A DNA stretch of 64,000 nt from Nonomuraea jiangxiensis (GCF_900099965.1 NZ_FNDJ01000001.1:622170-686169), one strand, 5' to 3'. Shown: positions 8,510 to 22,497, numbered from the stretch's first letter. The notes: generated by a model from the letters alone, not told the origin. Program-made: numbers and translations.

Positions 8510-9394
8510 CTACCGCTCCGCGAGGTGGTGGGTGGCCGTGACGAAGTCCAGCGCGCCGGACGGCATCCCTCTCAGGTCGTCCGCGCGCGGCCAGTGCAGG
8601 CTGACCTCGTCGAAACCCAGGTCGCGCAGGCGGCCGGCGAAGTCGGCGTAGCGGTCCGCGCTGTCGAAGGGCCAGGTCATGTCCAGCGGCACCTGCGCGA
8701 TCCGGCGCAGCGCCGCCGCCGGCCGCCCCGCCGCGTCGAGCGCCGTGGTGAGTGCCCTGCCCTGCCGGTCGAGCCCCTCGTACCAGGCGTCGGGGTCGTC
8801 CTCCCGCCGGTAGGGGCCGTAGCTGATCCAGGACTGGCCGTACCAGGCCGCCAGCCGCAGCGCCCGCGGGCCCGCCGCGGCCACGGTCAGCGGGACACGC
8901 GGTCGCTGGACGCAGCCGGGGATCTGGCGCGCCTCGACGGCGCTGTAGAGCGTGCCGCGCACCGTGCTGATCTCGTGCGTGAGCAGGTGGTCCAGCAGTT
9001 CGAGCCACTCCTCGAAACGCTCGGCGCGTTCGCGCAGGGAGCGCGGCGGGTCGCCGAGCACGGCGGCGTCCGGGCCCTCGGCCCCGGCCCCCACGCCGAC
9101 CTCCAGCCGGCCGCCGCTCAGGTGGTCGAGCGTCATGAGCTCCTTGGCGAACGTGACGGGGTGGCGGTAGTTGGGCGTGGCCACCTGCGTGCCGAGGCGG
9201 ACCCGGGAGGTGGCCACGGCGGCCGCCGCCAGCATCGGCACGGCGGCATGCCACGGCCGGTCCTTGAGATGGGTCCAGGTCAGGTGGTCATAAGTCCACA
9301 CCGTGCGTACGCCGGTGTCCTCGGCACGCCGTACGTCGGCGACGAAGGCGGCGGGATCGCGGTCGGGAAGCACGAGGACAGACAGGTCGAGCAA
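8510..9394 (-). CDS. LLM-class flavin/F420-dependent oxidoreductase
   Basis: 294 residues of the luciferase-like monooxygenase superfamily (TIM barrel). Matching blocks are TVWTYDHLTW, AVATSRVRLGTQVATPNYRHP and LDHLSGGRLEVGVGAG. In actinomycetes these enzymes usually use coenzyme F420 or FMN; the substrate is unknown. The start is a TTG at 9394 preceded by GAGGA. It ends 7 bp from the end of ohr on the opposite strand, and no other oxidoreductase partner is adjacent. Confidence 0.85.
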   Translation of the reverse strand: MLDLSVLVLPDRDPAAFVADVRRAEDTGVRTVWTYDHLTWTHLKDRPWHAAVPMLAAAAVATSRVRLGTQVATPNYRHPVTFAKELMTLDHLSGGRLEVGVGAGAEGPDAAVLGDPPRSLRERAERFEEWLELLDHLLTHEISTVRGTLYSAVEARQIPGCVQRPRVPLTVAAAGPRALRLAAWYGQSWISYGPYRREDDPDAWYEGLDRQGRALTTALDAAGRPAAALRRIAQVPLDMTWPFDSADRYADFAGRLRDLGFDEVSLHWPRADDLRGMPSGALDFVTATHHLAER

Positions 9395-9488
9395 GGGAAA
9401 TCCTCAGGGTAGGGGCACAGGTACAATGTCACACTGCAATCGGCCGGTCAATGTCCTGCCCCGCGTCCCGGCAGGCTGCCAGGGCCCG

Positions 9489-9501
9489 TAGCCTTGGGTG
9501 A
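9489..9501 (+). promoter_or_regulatory. leaderless promoter (-10) of the SARP-type regulator
   Basis: TAGCCT (9489-9494), six bases, then the ATG at 9501. There is no ribosome-binding site. This supports ATG 9501 over the GTG at 9498. Confidence 0.5.
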
Positions 9502-12500
9502 TGCGATTAGGGGTGCTGGGGCCGCTGGCCGTGTGGACCGACCAGGGCGAGCCGGTCCAGATTCCCGGCCGCATGGTCCGGGCGCTGCTGGCCGACCTGC
9601 TGGTCCACGAGGGACATCCGGTGTCGGTGGACCGGTTGGTCGAGGACCTGTGGGGCGAGACGGGGCCGGCCGACCCGGTGGCCGCCCTCCACGTACGGGT
9701 CTCGCAACTGCGCCGGGCGCTGGCCGGGGCCGAGCCCGGCGGCCGGGAGCTGGTGGCCTCCCAGGCTCCCGGATACGCGCTGCGCGCGGGACCCGACGCG
9801 GTGGACGCGGCGAGGTTCGCGAGCCTGGCCGGGCAGGCCCAGGCCGCCGCGGATCCCCGGACCAGGGCCGGACTGCTGGCCGAGGCGCTGAAACTGTGGC
9901 GGGGACCGGCTCTGGCCGACTTCTCCGACGAGGAGTTCGCCAGGGCGGCCGTGGCCCGGTGGGAGGAGCAGCGGCTGGCCGCGGTGGAGGCGTACGCCGA
10001 GGCCCGGCTGGAGCTGGGCGAGCACCGCGAGCTGGTCGGCGAGCTGGGCGAGGAGGTGGCCCGGCACCCCTACCGGGAGCGGCTGCGGGCGGCCCACATA
10101 CGTGCCCTTCACCGGGCAGGCCGGACGGGCGAGGCCCTGGCCAGCTTCCAGGAGCTGCGGCACCTGCTCGCCGACGAGCTGGGCCTGGACCCCAGCCCGG
10201 AGCTGGTCGCGCTGCGTCAGGCCGTCCTGGCCGGGGACCCGGCCGAGGACGCGCCGGTGGCGGCGCCGCGGCCGGTCAAGCCCACCACCAACCTGCCGGC
10301 TCCCGTGACCCAGCTGATCGGCCGCGACCACGCCGTCCAGCGGGTACGCGAGCTGCTCGCGGCCGGCCGGCTCGTCACGCTCACGGGCCCCGGCGGGGTG
10401 GGCAAGACCAGCGTGGCCCTCGCGGTGGCGCGGGCCGAGGCCGAGACGTACCCGCAGGGCGTCTGGCTGGTGGACCTGACCAGCTGGGACGGGCAGGGCG
10501 ACCCGGCCGAGCCGGTGCTGTCCGTGTTGTCCATCCCGGACGCCCCGGGCGGCGCCGAGCCGGACCGCGAGCGGCTGGCGGCCGCCCTGCGGGAGCGGCG
10601 GACGCTGCTGGTGCTCGACAACTGCGAGCACGTGATCGAGCCGGTGGCCGGGCTGGTCGCGGCGCTGCTGCCGGCCGTGCCCGGGCTGCGGGTACTGGCG
10701 ACCAGCCGGGAGCCGCTGCGGCTGCGCGGCGAAGCCCGCTGGGAGCTGCCGCCGCTGGACGTGCCCGACACCGACGACCCGGCTCGGCTGGCGCACTCGG
10801 CCGCCGTGCGGCTGTTCCTGGACCGCGCCGGGATGACCGCCGAGCCGGCGGCCCTGGCCGGCGTCGCCGAGGTGTGCCGCCGGCTGGACGGCATCCCGCT
10901 GGCGCTGGAGCTGGCCGCCACCCGGGTCCCCGTGCTGGGCGTGCCCGAGCTGGCGGCCCGGCTGCGGGTGCCCACGGACCGGTTCGGGGTGCTGGGCAGC
11001 GGGCCGCGCGACGCGCCGGCCCGTCAGCGCACCCTGGCCGCGGTGATCGACTGGAGCTGGCGGCTGCTGACCGAGGCCGAGCGGGCCGTGCTGCGCCGGC
11101 TGGCCGTGCACGCGGGCGGCTGCACGCTGGCCGCCGCCGAGGAGGTGTGCGCCGGGGACGGGGTCGCCGCCGGCGAGGTGCTGGACCTGCTGGCCGGGCT
11201 GGTGGACCGCTCGCTCGTGGTACGCGGCGACGGGCCACGGTTCCGGCTGCTGGAGTCCGTCTCGGCGTACTGCCTGGACCGGCTGCGCGAGAGCGGCGAG
11301 GAGGCGGTCCTGCGGCGCCGGCACGCCGACCACTACCTGGCCCTGGCCGAGCGGGCCGAGCCGCGGCTGCGCGGGCGGGACCAGCGGGAGTGGCTGGGCC
11401 GGCTGGACGCCGAGGCCGCGAACCTGCGGGTGGCGCTGGACACGTTCCGCCGCGAGGGCGCGGCCGAGCCGGCGTTGCGGCTGGCCGGGGCCCTGGTGTG
11501 GTACTGGTTCCTGCGCGGCCGGCTCACCGAGGCACGCCGGGCGCTGGCCGGCGCACTGGACGTGCCGGGCGAGGCGCCCGCCACGATCAGGGCCGCCGCC
11601 GAGGCCTGGTACGCGGGCCTCACGATCCGGCAGGGGCAGGCCGATCCGGAGCGGGTGGCGCAGGTGCTGGCCGAGTACGAGAGGGTGGCCGACCCGGTCG
11701 GGCGGGCCAGGGCCGAGTGGTTCCTGGCCACGGCGGTCATCGACTTCGGCGACACGGAGGCCACCAGGACGCTGCTGGAGCGGGCCCTGGACACGTTCCG
11801 GGCGGCCGGCGACGGGTGGGGCGAGGCGGCGGCGCTGAGCAGCCGCGCCATGCTCGCGCACATGCGCGGCGACCCGGCCGCGCTGGAGCACGACGCCCGG
11901 CGGGCCGCCAAGCTGTTCGGCGAGCTGGGCGACGACTGGGGGGTGCTGCAGGCCACGGACTGGCTGATCGGCCTGGCGGACCTCACCGGCGACCACGCGG
12001 AGGCCGCCCGTATGAGCCGGGCCGACCTGCGGACGGCCGAGGAGCTCGGGTTGTGGTCCGACGTGGCCGGCCGGCTGAGCTGGCTGGCGTGGACCTCGGT
12101 GCAGGCGGGGGAGCACTCGTCCGCCCTGGAGTACGCCGAGCAGGCCAGGGCGCTGGCCGCCGAGCAGGGGGAGCGGTCGGGGGAGGCGTTCGCCGCCATC
12201 GGCCTGGCCTTCGCCGCCCGCCGCGCCGGACGGCTCGACCTGGCCGAGGAGCAGCTGCGGTGGCTGCTGGAGACCGCCCGGCGGCAGCAGGGGGACGGGG
12301 GCCGGCCGCCTTACCTGTCGATGGTGCTGTCCGAGCTGGGGTTGCTGGCCTGGCAGCGCGGCGATCCGGCCGCGGCGCTGACCTGGCTCCGGGAGGCTTT
12401 CGACGTCCACCGGGACCAGGGCTCGGTGCAGGGCATGGCGCTGTCACTGGCGGGCCTGGCCGCCGCCCTGGTGGCGAACGCCGCCCCGGACCCGGCCGCG

Positions 12501-12800
12501 GAGCGGGCGCCCTGCGGCCGGCCGGATTCGGCCGCGGGGCCGGCGGCGGGCGATCGGGCGGCCCTGGCCGCGGAGCCGGGGCTGGCGGCGCGGTTGGTCG
12601 GGGCGGCCGAGGCCGCCCTGCGCGCGGACGGGCGGCCGCTGTCCGCCGCCGAGCGTGAGGAGCTGGCCCGGCTCTCGGCCGCGGTCAAGTCCGCCGAGCC
12701 GGGCTTCGCGGACCAGTTCGCCCGCGGAGGCGAGCTCACGCTGGAGCAGGCCCGGCGCCTCGTGGACGGTGAGCTGCCTGGGCACGTAGTGGACGGGTGA
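9501..12800 (+). CDS. SARP/AfsR-type transcriptional regulator with NB-ARC and TPR-like region
   Basis: Large regulator of 1099 residues. Residues 1-90 are the OmpR-type winged helix (MRLGVLGPLAVW, VEDLWGETGPADPVAALHVRVSQLRRAL is the recognition region in two parts), 95-245 the BTAD helical domain (ALASFQELRHLLADELGLDP), about 270-520 an NB-ARC ATPase with Walker A GPGGVGKT (near 295) and LLVLDNCEHV, and the C-terminal half is helical and repeat-like. Such proteins activate secondary-metabolite or stress genes. No biosynthetic cluster is adjacent, so the target is elsewhere or unseen. Its stop is one base from the stop of the next convergent gene. Confidence 0.9.
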   Translation: MRLGVLGPLAVWTDQGEPVQIPGRMVRALLADLLVHEGHPVSVDRLVEDLWGETGPADPVAALHVRVSQLRRALAGAEPGGRELVASQAPGYALRAGPDAVDAARFASLAGQAQAAADPRTRAGLLAEALKLWRGPALADFSDEEFARAAVARWEEQRLAAVEAYAEARLELGEHRELVGELGEEVARHPYRERLRAAHIRALHRAGRTGEALASFQELRHLLADELGLDPSPELVALRQAVLAGDPAEDAPVAAPRPVKPTTNLPAPVTQLIGRDHAVQRVRELLAAGRLVTLTGPGGVGKTSVALAVARAEAETYPQGVWLVDLTSWDGQGDPAEPVLSVLSIPDAPGGAEPDRERLAAALRERRTLLVLDNCEHVIEPVAGLVAALLPAVPGLRVLATSREPLRLRGEARWELPPLDVPDTDDPARLAHSAAVRLFLDRAGMTAEPAALAGVAEVCRRLDGIPLALELAATRVPVLGVPELAARLRVPTDRFGVLGSGPRDAPARQRTLAAVIDWSWRLLTEAERAVLRRLAVHAGGCTLAAAEEVCAGDGVAAGEVLDLLAGLVDRSLVVRGDGPRFRLLESVSAYCLDRLRESGEEAVLRRRHADHYLALAERAEPRLRGRDQREWLGRLDAEAANLRVALDTFRREGAAEPALRLAGALVWYWFLRGRLTEARRALAGALDVPGEAPATIRAAAEAWYAGLTIRQGQADPERVAQVLAEYERVADPVGRARAEWFLATAVIDFGDTEATRTLLERALDTFRAAGDGWGEAAALSSRAMLAHMRGDPAALEHDARRAAKLFGELGDDWGVLQATDWLIGLADLTGDHAEAARMSRADLRTAEELGLWSDVAGRLSWLAWTSVQAGEHSSALEYAEQARALAAEQGERSGEAFAAIGLAFAARRAGRLDLAEEQLRWLLETARRQQGDGGRPPYLSMVLSELGLLAWQRGDPAAALTWLREAFDVHRDQGSVQGMALSLAGLAAALVANAAPDPAAERAPCGRPDSAAGPAAGDRAALAAEPGLAARLVGAAEAALRADGRPLSAAEREELARLSAAVKSAEPGFADQFARGGELTLEQARRLVDGELPGHVVDG

Positions 12801-12801
12801 G

Positions 12802-13368
12802 CTACCGGGGCACGTAGACGTGGACGACGAGCCCGGAGCCGAACTGGTTCACCTCGGCCAGCTTCAGGTGGGTGGTGTCGAACCCGGCGCCCTCGAACAG
12901 GTGCTTGCCCGCCCCGACGATGACCGGGAAATACCAGAAGTGGAACTCGTCGACCAGGCCGTGCTCGACCAGGGTGCGATCCAGCTCGCCGGTGCCCCAC
13001 TTCAGGATGGTGCCGCCCGGCTGCTCCTTGAGCTTGGCGACCTCCTCGGCCACGTCGCCCTTCAGCAGGGTGGCGTTCCAGGTGGTCTCGGTCAGGGTCC
13101 GGGAGGCCACGTATTTCGGCAGCCCGTTCATGAGGTCGGCCTGCTCGCCATCGCGTGCCGACCACGCCTCCGCGAAGCCCTCGTACGTCACCCGCCCGAG
13201 CAGCATGGCATCCGCGGAGGTCATCAGTTTGCCGGCGTAGCCGGCGTGGTCCTCGTCCCAGTACGGCTGGCACCAGTGCTGCGGCTCCGCCCGGGAGGCC
13301 GTGGACGGGCGGGTGTCGTCGATGATGCCGTCCAGCGACACGAACGTGGACTCGATGAGCTTGCGCAT
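12802..13368 (-). CDS. RibD C-terminal/DHFR-like domain protein
   Basis: 188-residue protein of the family related to the reductase domain of RibD and to dihydrofolate reductase, expected to bind NADPH. Typical blocks are MRKLIESTFVSLDGII, LLGRVTYEGFAEAW and ILKWGTGELDRTLVEHGLVDE. Members are mostly stand-alone proteins of unknown substrate. The ATG at 13368 has GAGGGA upstream. It is convergent with the SARP gene with one base between the stops. Confidence 0.85.
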   Translation of the reverse strand: MRKLIESTFVSLDGIIDDTRPSTASRAEPQHWCQPYWDEDHAGYAGKLMTSADAMLLGRVTYEGFAEAWSARDGEQADLMNGLPKYVASRTLTETTWNATLLKGDVAEEVAKLKEQPGGTILKWGTGELDRTLVEHGLVDEFHFWYFPVIVGAGKHLFEGAGFDTTHLKLAEVNQFGSGLVVHVYVPR

Positions 13369-13800
13369 GGTGGTTCCCTCCGGTCTGTGCCGGCGGCCCC
13401 GCGCCGCCTGCCCCATGACCATCAGCCTGCCGGGAGGCCCTTACCGTTTCCTTCCCACGCCCCTACCGGGCGCCTTCCGCGGCACTTTCCACGCCGCCGC
13501 CGGGCGGGGGAGTGGTCACTCTCAGCCTCTTGACGGCTGCAATGAGATCGTTAACACTCCCGACATATGGGCGCAGAACAGCCGACGCCGTCGACCACCC
13601 GGTGGCCACGGGTCGTTCGGCGGCGGCGGCCGGAACGGGCGCCGCGCGGCCCCCGACCATCGTTTCCCCAGCCCTTCGACCTGCACTGATCCGGCGCGAA
13701 CACACCATGCCAGCCGGTCCGACGACTTGAATGTTAGCGCTAACATGCTGCCCCTCAGCACGGAACACCCCGCATCCCGAGCAAGGAACAGGACGATGCC
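13369..13800. other. 432-bp region before the GH127 gene
   Basis: No gene is supported; the open frames here shift and lack start signals. The last 70 bp contain the LacI-type operator at 13731-13746 and the leader of the GH127 gene. The rest shows no structure that I can name. Confidence 0.5.
13731..13746. promoter_or_regulatory. LacI-family operator
   Basis: ATGTTAGCGCTAACAT is a perfect 16-bp palindrome with the central CG of LacI/GalR-family sites. It lies 54 bp upstream of the GH127 start, so sugar-responsive repression of that gene is likely. No lacI-type gene is in the window, so the repressor is encoded elsewhere. Confidence 0.75.
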
Positions 13801-18222
<4,422 letters not shown>

Positions 18223-18266
18223 CGACCGGCGGACATTCGCGTTGTGAAGGCGGTGGCCTTTGCCGG

Positions 18267-19442
18267 CTACTCAAGGGCGAAGAGCGCCCAGGACTGTCCC
18301 TGGGCCAGGCCGGCCAGCTCACGGCCGCACTCCTTGAGCAACCGCGGGCCCGAGCTGATGTGCGCGGTGCCCGCGTGGACGTCCCTGAACAGCCGCTGGA
18401 TCAGCCCGTCGCGCAGCGCCGAGGTGCCGCCCGAGGCGTAGACGAACCGGGCCACCTCGGCGGCCGTCCAGGTGATGTGGTTGAGCGCGAGCCGCACCAT
18501 CGTCTCCTCGCGTACGTCGAGGTGGCGACCGGAGTCCAGGGTGCGTTCCGTGTCGGCCCACGTCTGGTGCACCAGTGCCCTGGCCGCACGGAACCCGGCC
18601 TCGGCGCGGGCGAAGTCGGTGTGGAAGGCGTCGCTGTCGGCGATCTGGCCGGGCCGCCCGGCCCGCGCCCCGGCGTACCGGACCAGCTCGTCGAGCAGCC
18701 GGCGGCCGACGCCCAGCGCCCAGCCGGAGTGGCAGATCAGCGACTGGTCGAGCACGCCGAGCCGGTAGACGGCGCCGCCGCGCAGCGGCTCGTCCTCGGT
18801 GGCGACATGCGTCCACGACTCCGGTACGAAGACCCCGTGGATCGCGTAGTCGATGCTGCCGGTCGCGCGCAGGCCGAGGACGTCCCAGTTGCCGAGCATC
18901 TCGACGTCCTCGATCGGGGTGATGAAGATCCGGGCCTCGTCGGTGCCCTCGACGGTGCCCTCGACAGTGGCGAGGCTGTGCGCGTACTGGGCGTGTGGCA
19001 TGCCTGAGGCGAAGCTCCACTGTCCGCTGAGGCGGAAGCCGCCGTCCTCGCGTACGGCGGTGCCCGGCCGGGTGCCCTGACCCGCGATGAGCGGCGTACG
19101 CGGGCCCCTGAAGATCCGCTCGACGGCGTCGTCGCCCAGGTAGGCGCCGGCGGTGCCGTTCTCCAGGGTGGTGGCCATGACCACCCAGCCCGTCGAGGGG
19201 TCGGCGTAGGAGAGCTCCTCGAAGACGTCGAGTAGTTCCCTGGGGGACAGCTCGGCGCCCCCGAGCGGCGCCGGCACCCAGATATCGAAGAGACCTGCTT
19301 CGTGCAGGGCGTCCACGACGGGGGTGGTGAGCCTGCCCTGCGCCTCGGCCGCGGCCGCCTCGCGCTCGATCAGCGGGCGCAGGCCGCGGGCCCGGTCCAG
19401 CATGGCGGTGCCGGCGGTGTGCAGTCGCGGTGTGACACTCAT
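18267..19442 (-). CDS. acyl-CoA dehydrogenase-fold flavoprotein (HsaA/group D monooxygenase-like)
   Basis: 391 residues with the three-part acyl-CoA dehydrogenase fold. WVMATTLENGTAG-type and GGFRLSGQWSFASG blocks mark the flavin-binding middle domain, and the C-terminal helical domain has the Acyl-CoA_dh_2 character (RFVYASGGTSALRDGLIQRLFRDVHAG). This subgroup includes flavin-dependent hydroxylases such as HsaA and DszC as well as dehydrogenases, so either oxidation or monooxygenation is possible. AGGA precedes the ATG. It is transcribed alone. Confidence 0.85.
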   Translation of the reverse strand: MSVTPRLHTAGTAMLDRARGLRPLIEREAAAAEAQGRLTTPVVDALHEAGLFDIWVPAPLGGAELSPRELLDVFEELSYADPSTGWVVMATTLENGTAGAYLGDDAVERIFRGPRTPLIAGQGTRPGTAVREDGGFRLSGQWSFASGMPHAQYAHSLATVEGTVEGTDEARIFITPIEDVEMLGNWDVLGLRATGSIDYAIHGVFVPESWTHVATEDEPLRGGAVYRLGVLDQSLICHSGWALGVGRRLLDELVRYAGARAGRPGQIADSDAFHTDFARAEAGFRAARALVHQTWADTERTLDSGRHLDVREETMVRLALNHITWTAAEVARFVYASGGTSALRDGLIQRLFRDVHAGTAHISSGPRLLKECGRELAGLAQGQSWALFALE

Positions 19443-19564
19443 GTCCTGATGCTCCTGTTCCTGATCGTCGGCGCTCCTCCTTCCGTCAGATCACGTCGGC
19501 GACAGCTTGTCCAGGGCAGTGGCCCGTCAGGGCAGCGCGGCGGCTTGTCCAGGGCGGTGGCCCG

Positions 19565-19933
19565 TCAGGGCAGCGCGGCGGTGGTCCGCCGCCGCAGGTG
19601 CTCCTCGTGGGCGGGGTCGGTGCACAGGGTCACGGTGAGCCCGGACGCGGCGTTGCCGGCGAGGATGTCCAGCAGCACGGTGAGCTGCTCGGGGGGCTCC
19701 TCGGCGAGCAGGTCCTCGGCGTGCGTCACGGCCAGGGCGACGGGTCCGACGTCGCGCAGGGAGTCGGTGAGCGCGTCCCAGTTGCGGCCGAAGTAACCGG
19801 GAAGGCGCAGAACCCGCGCCACCTCCTCGAAGAAGGCGGCGCGGGTCCGGCAGGCCCGCCCGTCCAGCACCGCGGGCGCCGGGCCGGTGGACACCGTCAA
19901 CCAGGGCGGCAGCGGACGTGCGGCGGCGGTCAT
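19565..19933 (-). CDS. barstar-family ribonuclease inhibitor
   Basis: 122-residue cytosolic protein with the barstar signature FFEEVARVLRLPGYFGRNWD followed by ALTDSLRD, including the Asp and Trp residues that plug the RNase active site in the family. It follows the secreted RNase gene by only 7 bp on the same strand. The pair forms an enzyme-immunity operon in which barstar neutralises RNase that folds before export. Confidence 0.9.
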   Translation of the reverse strand: MTAAARPLPPWLTVSTGPAPAVLDGRACRTRAAFFEEVARVLRLPGYFGRNWDALTDSLRDVGPVALAVTHAEDLLAEEPPEQLTVLLDILAGNAASGLTVTLCTDPAHEEHLRRRTTAALP

Positions 19934-19940
19934 CGGGATC

Positions 19941-20354
19941 CTAGAGGCGGTAGAAGTCGGTGTAGTGGTTCGGCGAGAACCACGTCACGCCGGTGCTGCG
20001 GTTGACGACGATCCGGTAGGCGTCACGCGCGGCGCCGCGCGCCCGGGAGTAGACGTCGTACTCATAGTAGGTGGCACCGCTGGGGAGCTGGCCCTCGCGG
20101 TTGTAGAAGCGTCCGCCGGTGTAGTTGTAGCGGCCGTCGGGCCAGGAGTACCAGCCGGCGGAGGTGGGGTAGCCCTTGGACGACCAGGTCGCCCTGGCGG
20201 AGCGGGCGTCGGCGCAGCGGGAGATGGTGCAGGAGCTGTAGACCGCGGCGTTGGCCGGGACGATGCCGACCAGGCCGATGAGGGAGACGACGGCGGTGAG
20301 GACGACGGTGAGCCGGGCCGGCCAGGACGGTCCGGGGCGGTGGGGAGTGGGCAC
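19941..20354 (-). CDS. secreted guanyl-specific ribonuclease (RNase N1/Sa family)
   Basis: 137 residues: signal peptide at 1-37 (hydrophobic core LTVVLTAVVSLIGLVG, ending ANA-A) and a microbial RNase domain. YNYTGGRFYNREGQLP is the family opening, and the catalytic set by spacing is Glu98 (YYEYDV), Arg110, Arg114 and His130 (NHYTDF), as in RNase Sa. It cleaves RNA 3' of guanosine outside the cell. The GTG at 20354 is chosen because AAGGAGG lies five bases upstream. Two Cys near residues 42 and 47 may form a short disulfide loop. Confidence 0.9.
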   Translation of the reverse strand: MPTPHRPGPSWPARLTVVLTAVVSLIGLVGIVPANAAVYSSCTISRCADARSARATWSSKGYPTSAGWYSWPDGRYNYTGGRFYNREGQLPSGATYYEYDVYSRARGAARDAYRIVVNRSTGVTWFSPNHYTDFYRL

Positions 20355-20600
20355 GAAGCCTCCTTGCGGGCGGTGCGACGGACACCGCAATGATCACCGC
20401 CACCTCTGACTAATGACAATAAGCTGGCGTCAAAGGGACGGTGAATACTTTACGGACACCCGCTGTGCCCCGATCGTCAGCGGGCGTCATGGGCCACGTC
20501 GCGCCGGGCGCGGATGGCGGAGTCCGGCTTTGATCTTTACGGACGGGCCGCAACGGAAGATTATTTCGGGGTAAACCTCCACGTACGTGAGGAGTAAGGC

Positions 20601-22316
20601 GTGTCCCTCGACAGGCGCACCCTCCTGCAGACCGCCGGCCTGACGGCCGGCCTGATCGCCCTTACCCCCTCTGCCGCCAACGCCGACGTCCTGACCGCCG
20701 CCGACCCCACCCCGCCCCGCGGCAAGAACGAGGGCAAGGGCCCCTTCAGGAAGCTCGTGATCCGCGGGGTCAACGTGATCGTCGGCGCCGGGGGCGAGGT
20801 CGTTGGCCCCGTCGACATCGTCGTCAAGCGCAACCGCATCGACGAGATCATCCGGATCGACCCGAACGCCCCCAGGCGCCGCAAGCCGCACGACGCCGAC
20901 CACGAGATCGACGCCACCGGCATGTGGGTCATGCCGGGCCTGGTGGACGAGCACACCCATACCGGCACCGGCAACACCCCCCGCACCTACGCCTACAAGC
21001 TGTGGCTGGCCCACGGGGTCACCACGGTCCGCGGAGTGACCCTGGCGGCGAACGCCGACGCCGTACGCGACAGGGAGGCCGGCGAGCGCAACGAGATCGT
21101 CGCGCCGCGCATCGTGAACTACCAGACCCCGGGCAGCGGCTGGGACGGCGGCCAGGTCGACTCCCCGGAGAAGGCCGCCGCCTGGGTCTCCTGGGCGGCC
21201 GCGAACGGGGTGGATGGCATCAAGTTCTTCGGCGACCGGGTGTACGGCCGGCCGGAGATCGAGGTCATGATCGCCGAGGCCCGCAAGCGGGAGCTCGGCA
21301 CGACCATGCACCACTCGCCGCCGATCTACAAGCAGCTCAACGCGGTCGAGTCCGGCAGGCTCGGGCTCGGCACGGTCACCCACTTCTACGGCCACTTCGA
21401 GTCGCTGCTCAAGGAGGGCCGCGAGCATCCCAAGCCGCCGGGCTACGACTACAGTAACGAGGCCGCCCGCTGGCGTGGCGTCGCCACGGTGATCGACTAC
21501 ACCTACCCGCCGGGATCGCCGCAGTGGCGGGCGTACCTGGAGGAGCAGCTGGAGAACAAGGTCAACTTCGGCCCCACCTTCGGGGTCTACCTGGCCGGGC
21601 GCGACCTGGCCAGGGTGCGCGGGCTCGACTGGCATCCGCGCTTCGCGCTGCCCACCATCTGGGACTTCTGGGAGCCGAGCCCGCAGGCGCACGGGTCGTT
21701 CTACTACGACTGGACCAGCGAGGACGAGGCCAGCTGGAAGCGCTTCTACCAGCAGTACTTCCAGCTGATCCACGACTACAAGGAGATGGGCGGGCGCATC
21801 CTGGGCGGCACCGACCCGGGCTTCATCTACAACCTGTACGGTTTCGCCAACATCACGGAGTTGGAGATGCTCCGGGAGGCGGGGCTCAGCGCGCTGGAGG
21901 CCATCGAGGCCATGTCCGGAAATGTCGCCCAGGCCCTCGCCGACCCGCGCGGCGAACGCCCCGAGTACGGCACCGTCAGACCCGGTATGTACGCCGACCT
22001 CGCCGTGGTCCCGTACAACCCGCTGGAGGACCTCAAGGTCCTCTACGGCACCGGCGCCACCCGGCTGGACGCCACGACCGGCGACGTCAGGCGCATCGGC
22101 GGCGTGCAGTGGACGATCCGCAACGGCGTCGTCTACGACGCCAAGAAGCTGCTCGCCGACGTGGCCGACATGGTGAAGGCACAGAAGGCGGCCGGCGCCT
22201 GCAGCAACGTCGACCCCGACTGGAGCACCTACGGCCCTTGCGGCGGCAGCGCAGGCGCCGACATCCCACCCCCAGCCAAGCCCGCCGCCCGACCCACCAT
22301 CCCAAGCCGGCCCTGA
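20601..22316 (+). CDS. Tat-exported amidohydrolase
   Basis: 571-residue metal-dependent hydrolase of the amidohydrolase superfamily (imidazolonepropionase-like group). DRRTLLQTAGLTAG is a twin-arginine signal, so the enzyme acts outside the membrane. The metal motif VDEHTHTG, VDGIKFFG (Lys), TMHHSPP, TVTHFYGH and GGTDPG supply the expected ligands in order. The C-terminus ends with a Pro-rich tail. The substrate is unknown; exported relatives act on peptides or amides. GAGGAG precedes the GTG start. The unit ends at a textbook terminator at 22418. Confidence 0.85.
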   Translation: MSLDRRTLLQTAGLTAGLIALTPSAANADVLTAADPTPPRGKNEGKGPFRKLVIRGVNVIVGAGGEVVGPVDIVVKRNRIDEIIRIDPNAPRRRKPHDADHEIDATGMWVMPGLVDEHTHTGTGNTPRTYAYKLWLAHGVTTVRGVTLAANADAVRDREAGERNEIVAPRIVNYQTPGSGWDGGQVDSPEKAAAWVSWAAANGVDGIKFFGDRVYGRPEIEVMIAEARKRELGTTMHHSPPIYKQLNAVESGRLGLGTVTHFYGHFESLLKEGREHPKPPGYDYSNEAARWRGVATVIDYTYPPGSPQWRAYLEEQLENKVNFGPTFGVYLAGRDLARVRGLDWHPRFALPTIWDFWEPSPQAHGSFYYDWTSEDEASWKRFYQQYFQLIHDYKEMGGRILGGTDPGFIYNLYGFANITELEMLREAGLSALEAIEAMSGNVAQALADPRGERPEYGTVRPGMYADLAVVPYNPLEDLKVLYGTGATRLDATTGDVRRIGGVQWTIRNGVVYDAKKLLADVADMVKAQKAAGACSNVDPDWSTYGPCGGSAGADIPPPAKPAARPTIPSRP

Positions 22317-22417
22317 CCGCCGGCCCTTCCCGCCGCCCACCGACGGCCCGATCCCTTACCCGATTTCCAGGCCCCCCGAGCTTTCGACCGTTGGCCCTGA
22401 AGTGAGGCGGTCGCCGA

Positions 22418-22456
22418 CGTTCGCTGCCGGATTTCCCGGCAGCGAACGCTTTTCTT
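22418..22456 (+). terminator. rho-independent terminator of the amidohydrolase gene
   Basis: Perfect 13-bp stem (CGTTCGCTGCCGG, 22418-22430, complement 22436-22448), 5-nt loop, then CTTTTCTT. The T-rich tail makes it the most classical terminator in the window. Confidence 0.92.
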
Positions 22457-22497
22457 CAGCAGAACACCCCCACGACACCCGCATCCACGCCTCCACA

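Noticed and set aside
9507..12410. 967-codon frame opposite the SARP gene
   Set aside because: Gln/Pro/His-rich antisense translation with no domain; the plus frame is a clear regulator.
9501..13368. Secondary-metabolite cluster because of the SARP gene
   Set aside because: No polyketide synthase, peptide synthetase, terpene synthase or tailoring set lies nearby; the regulator is isolated.
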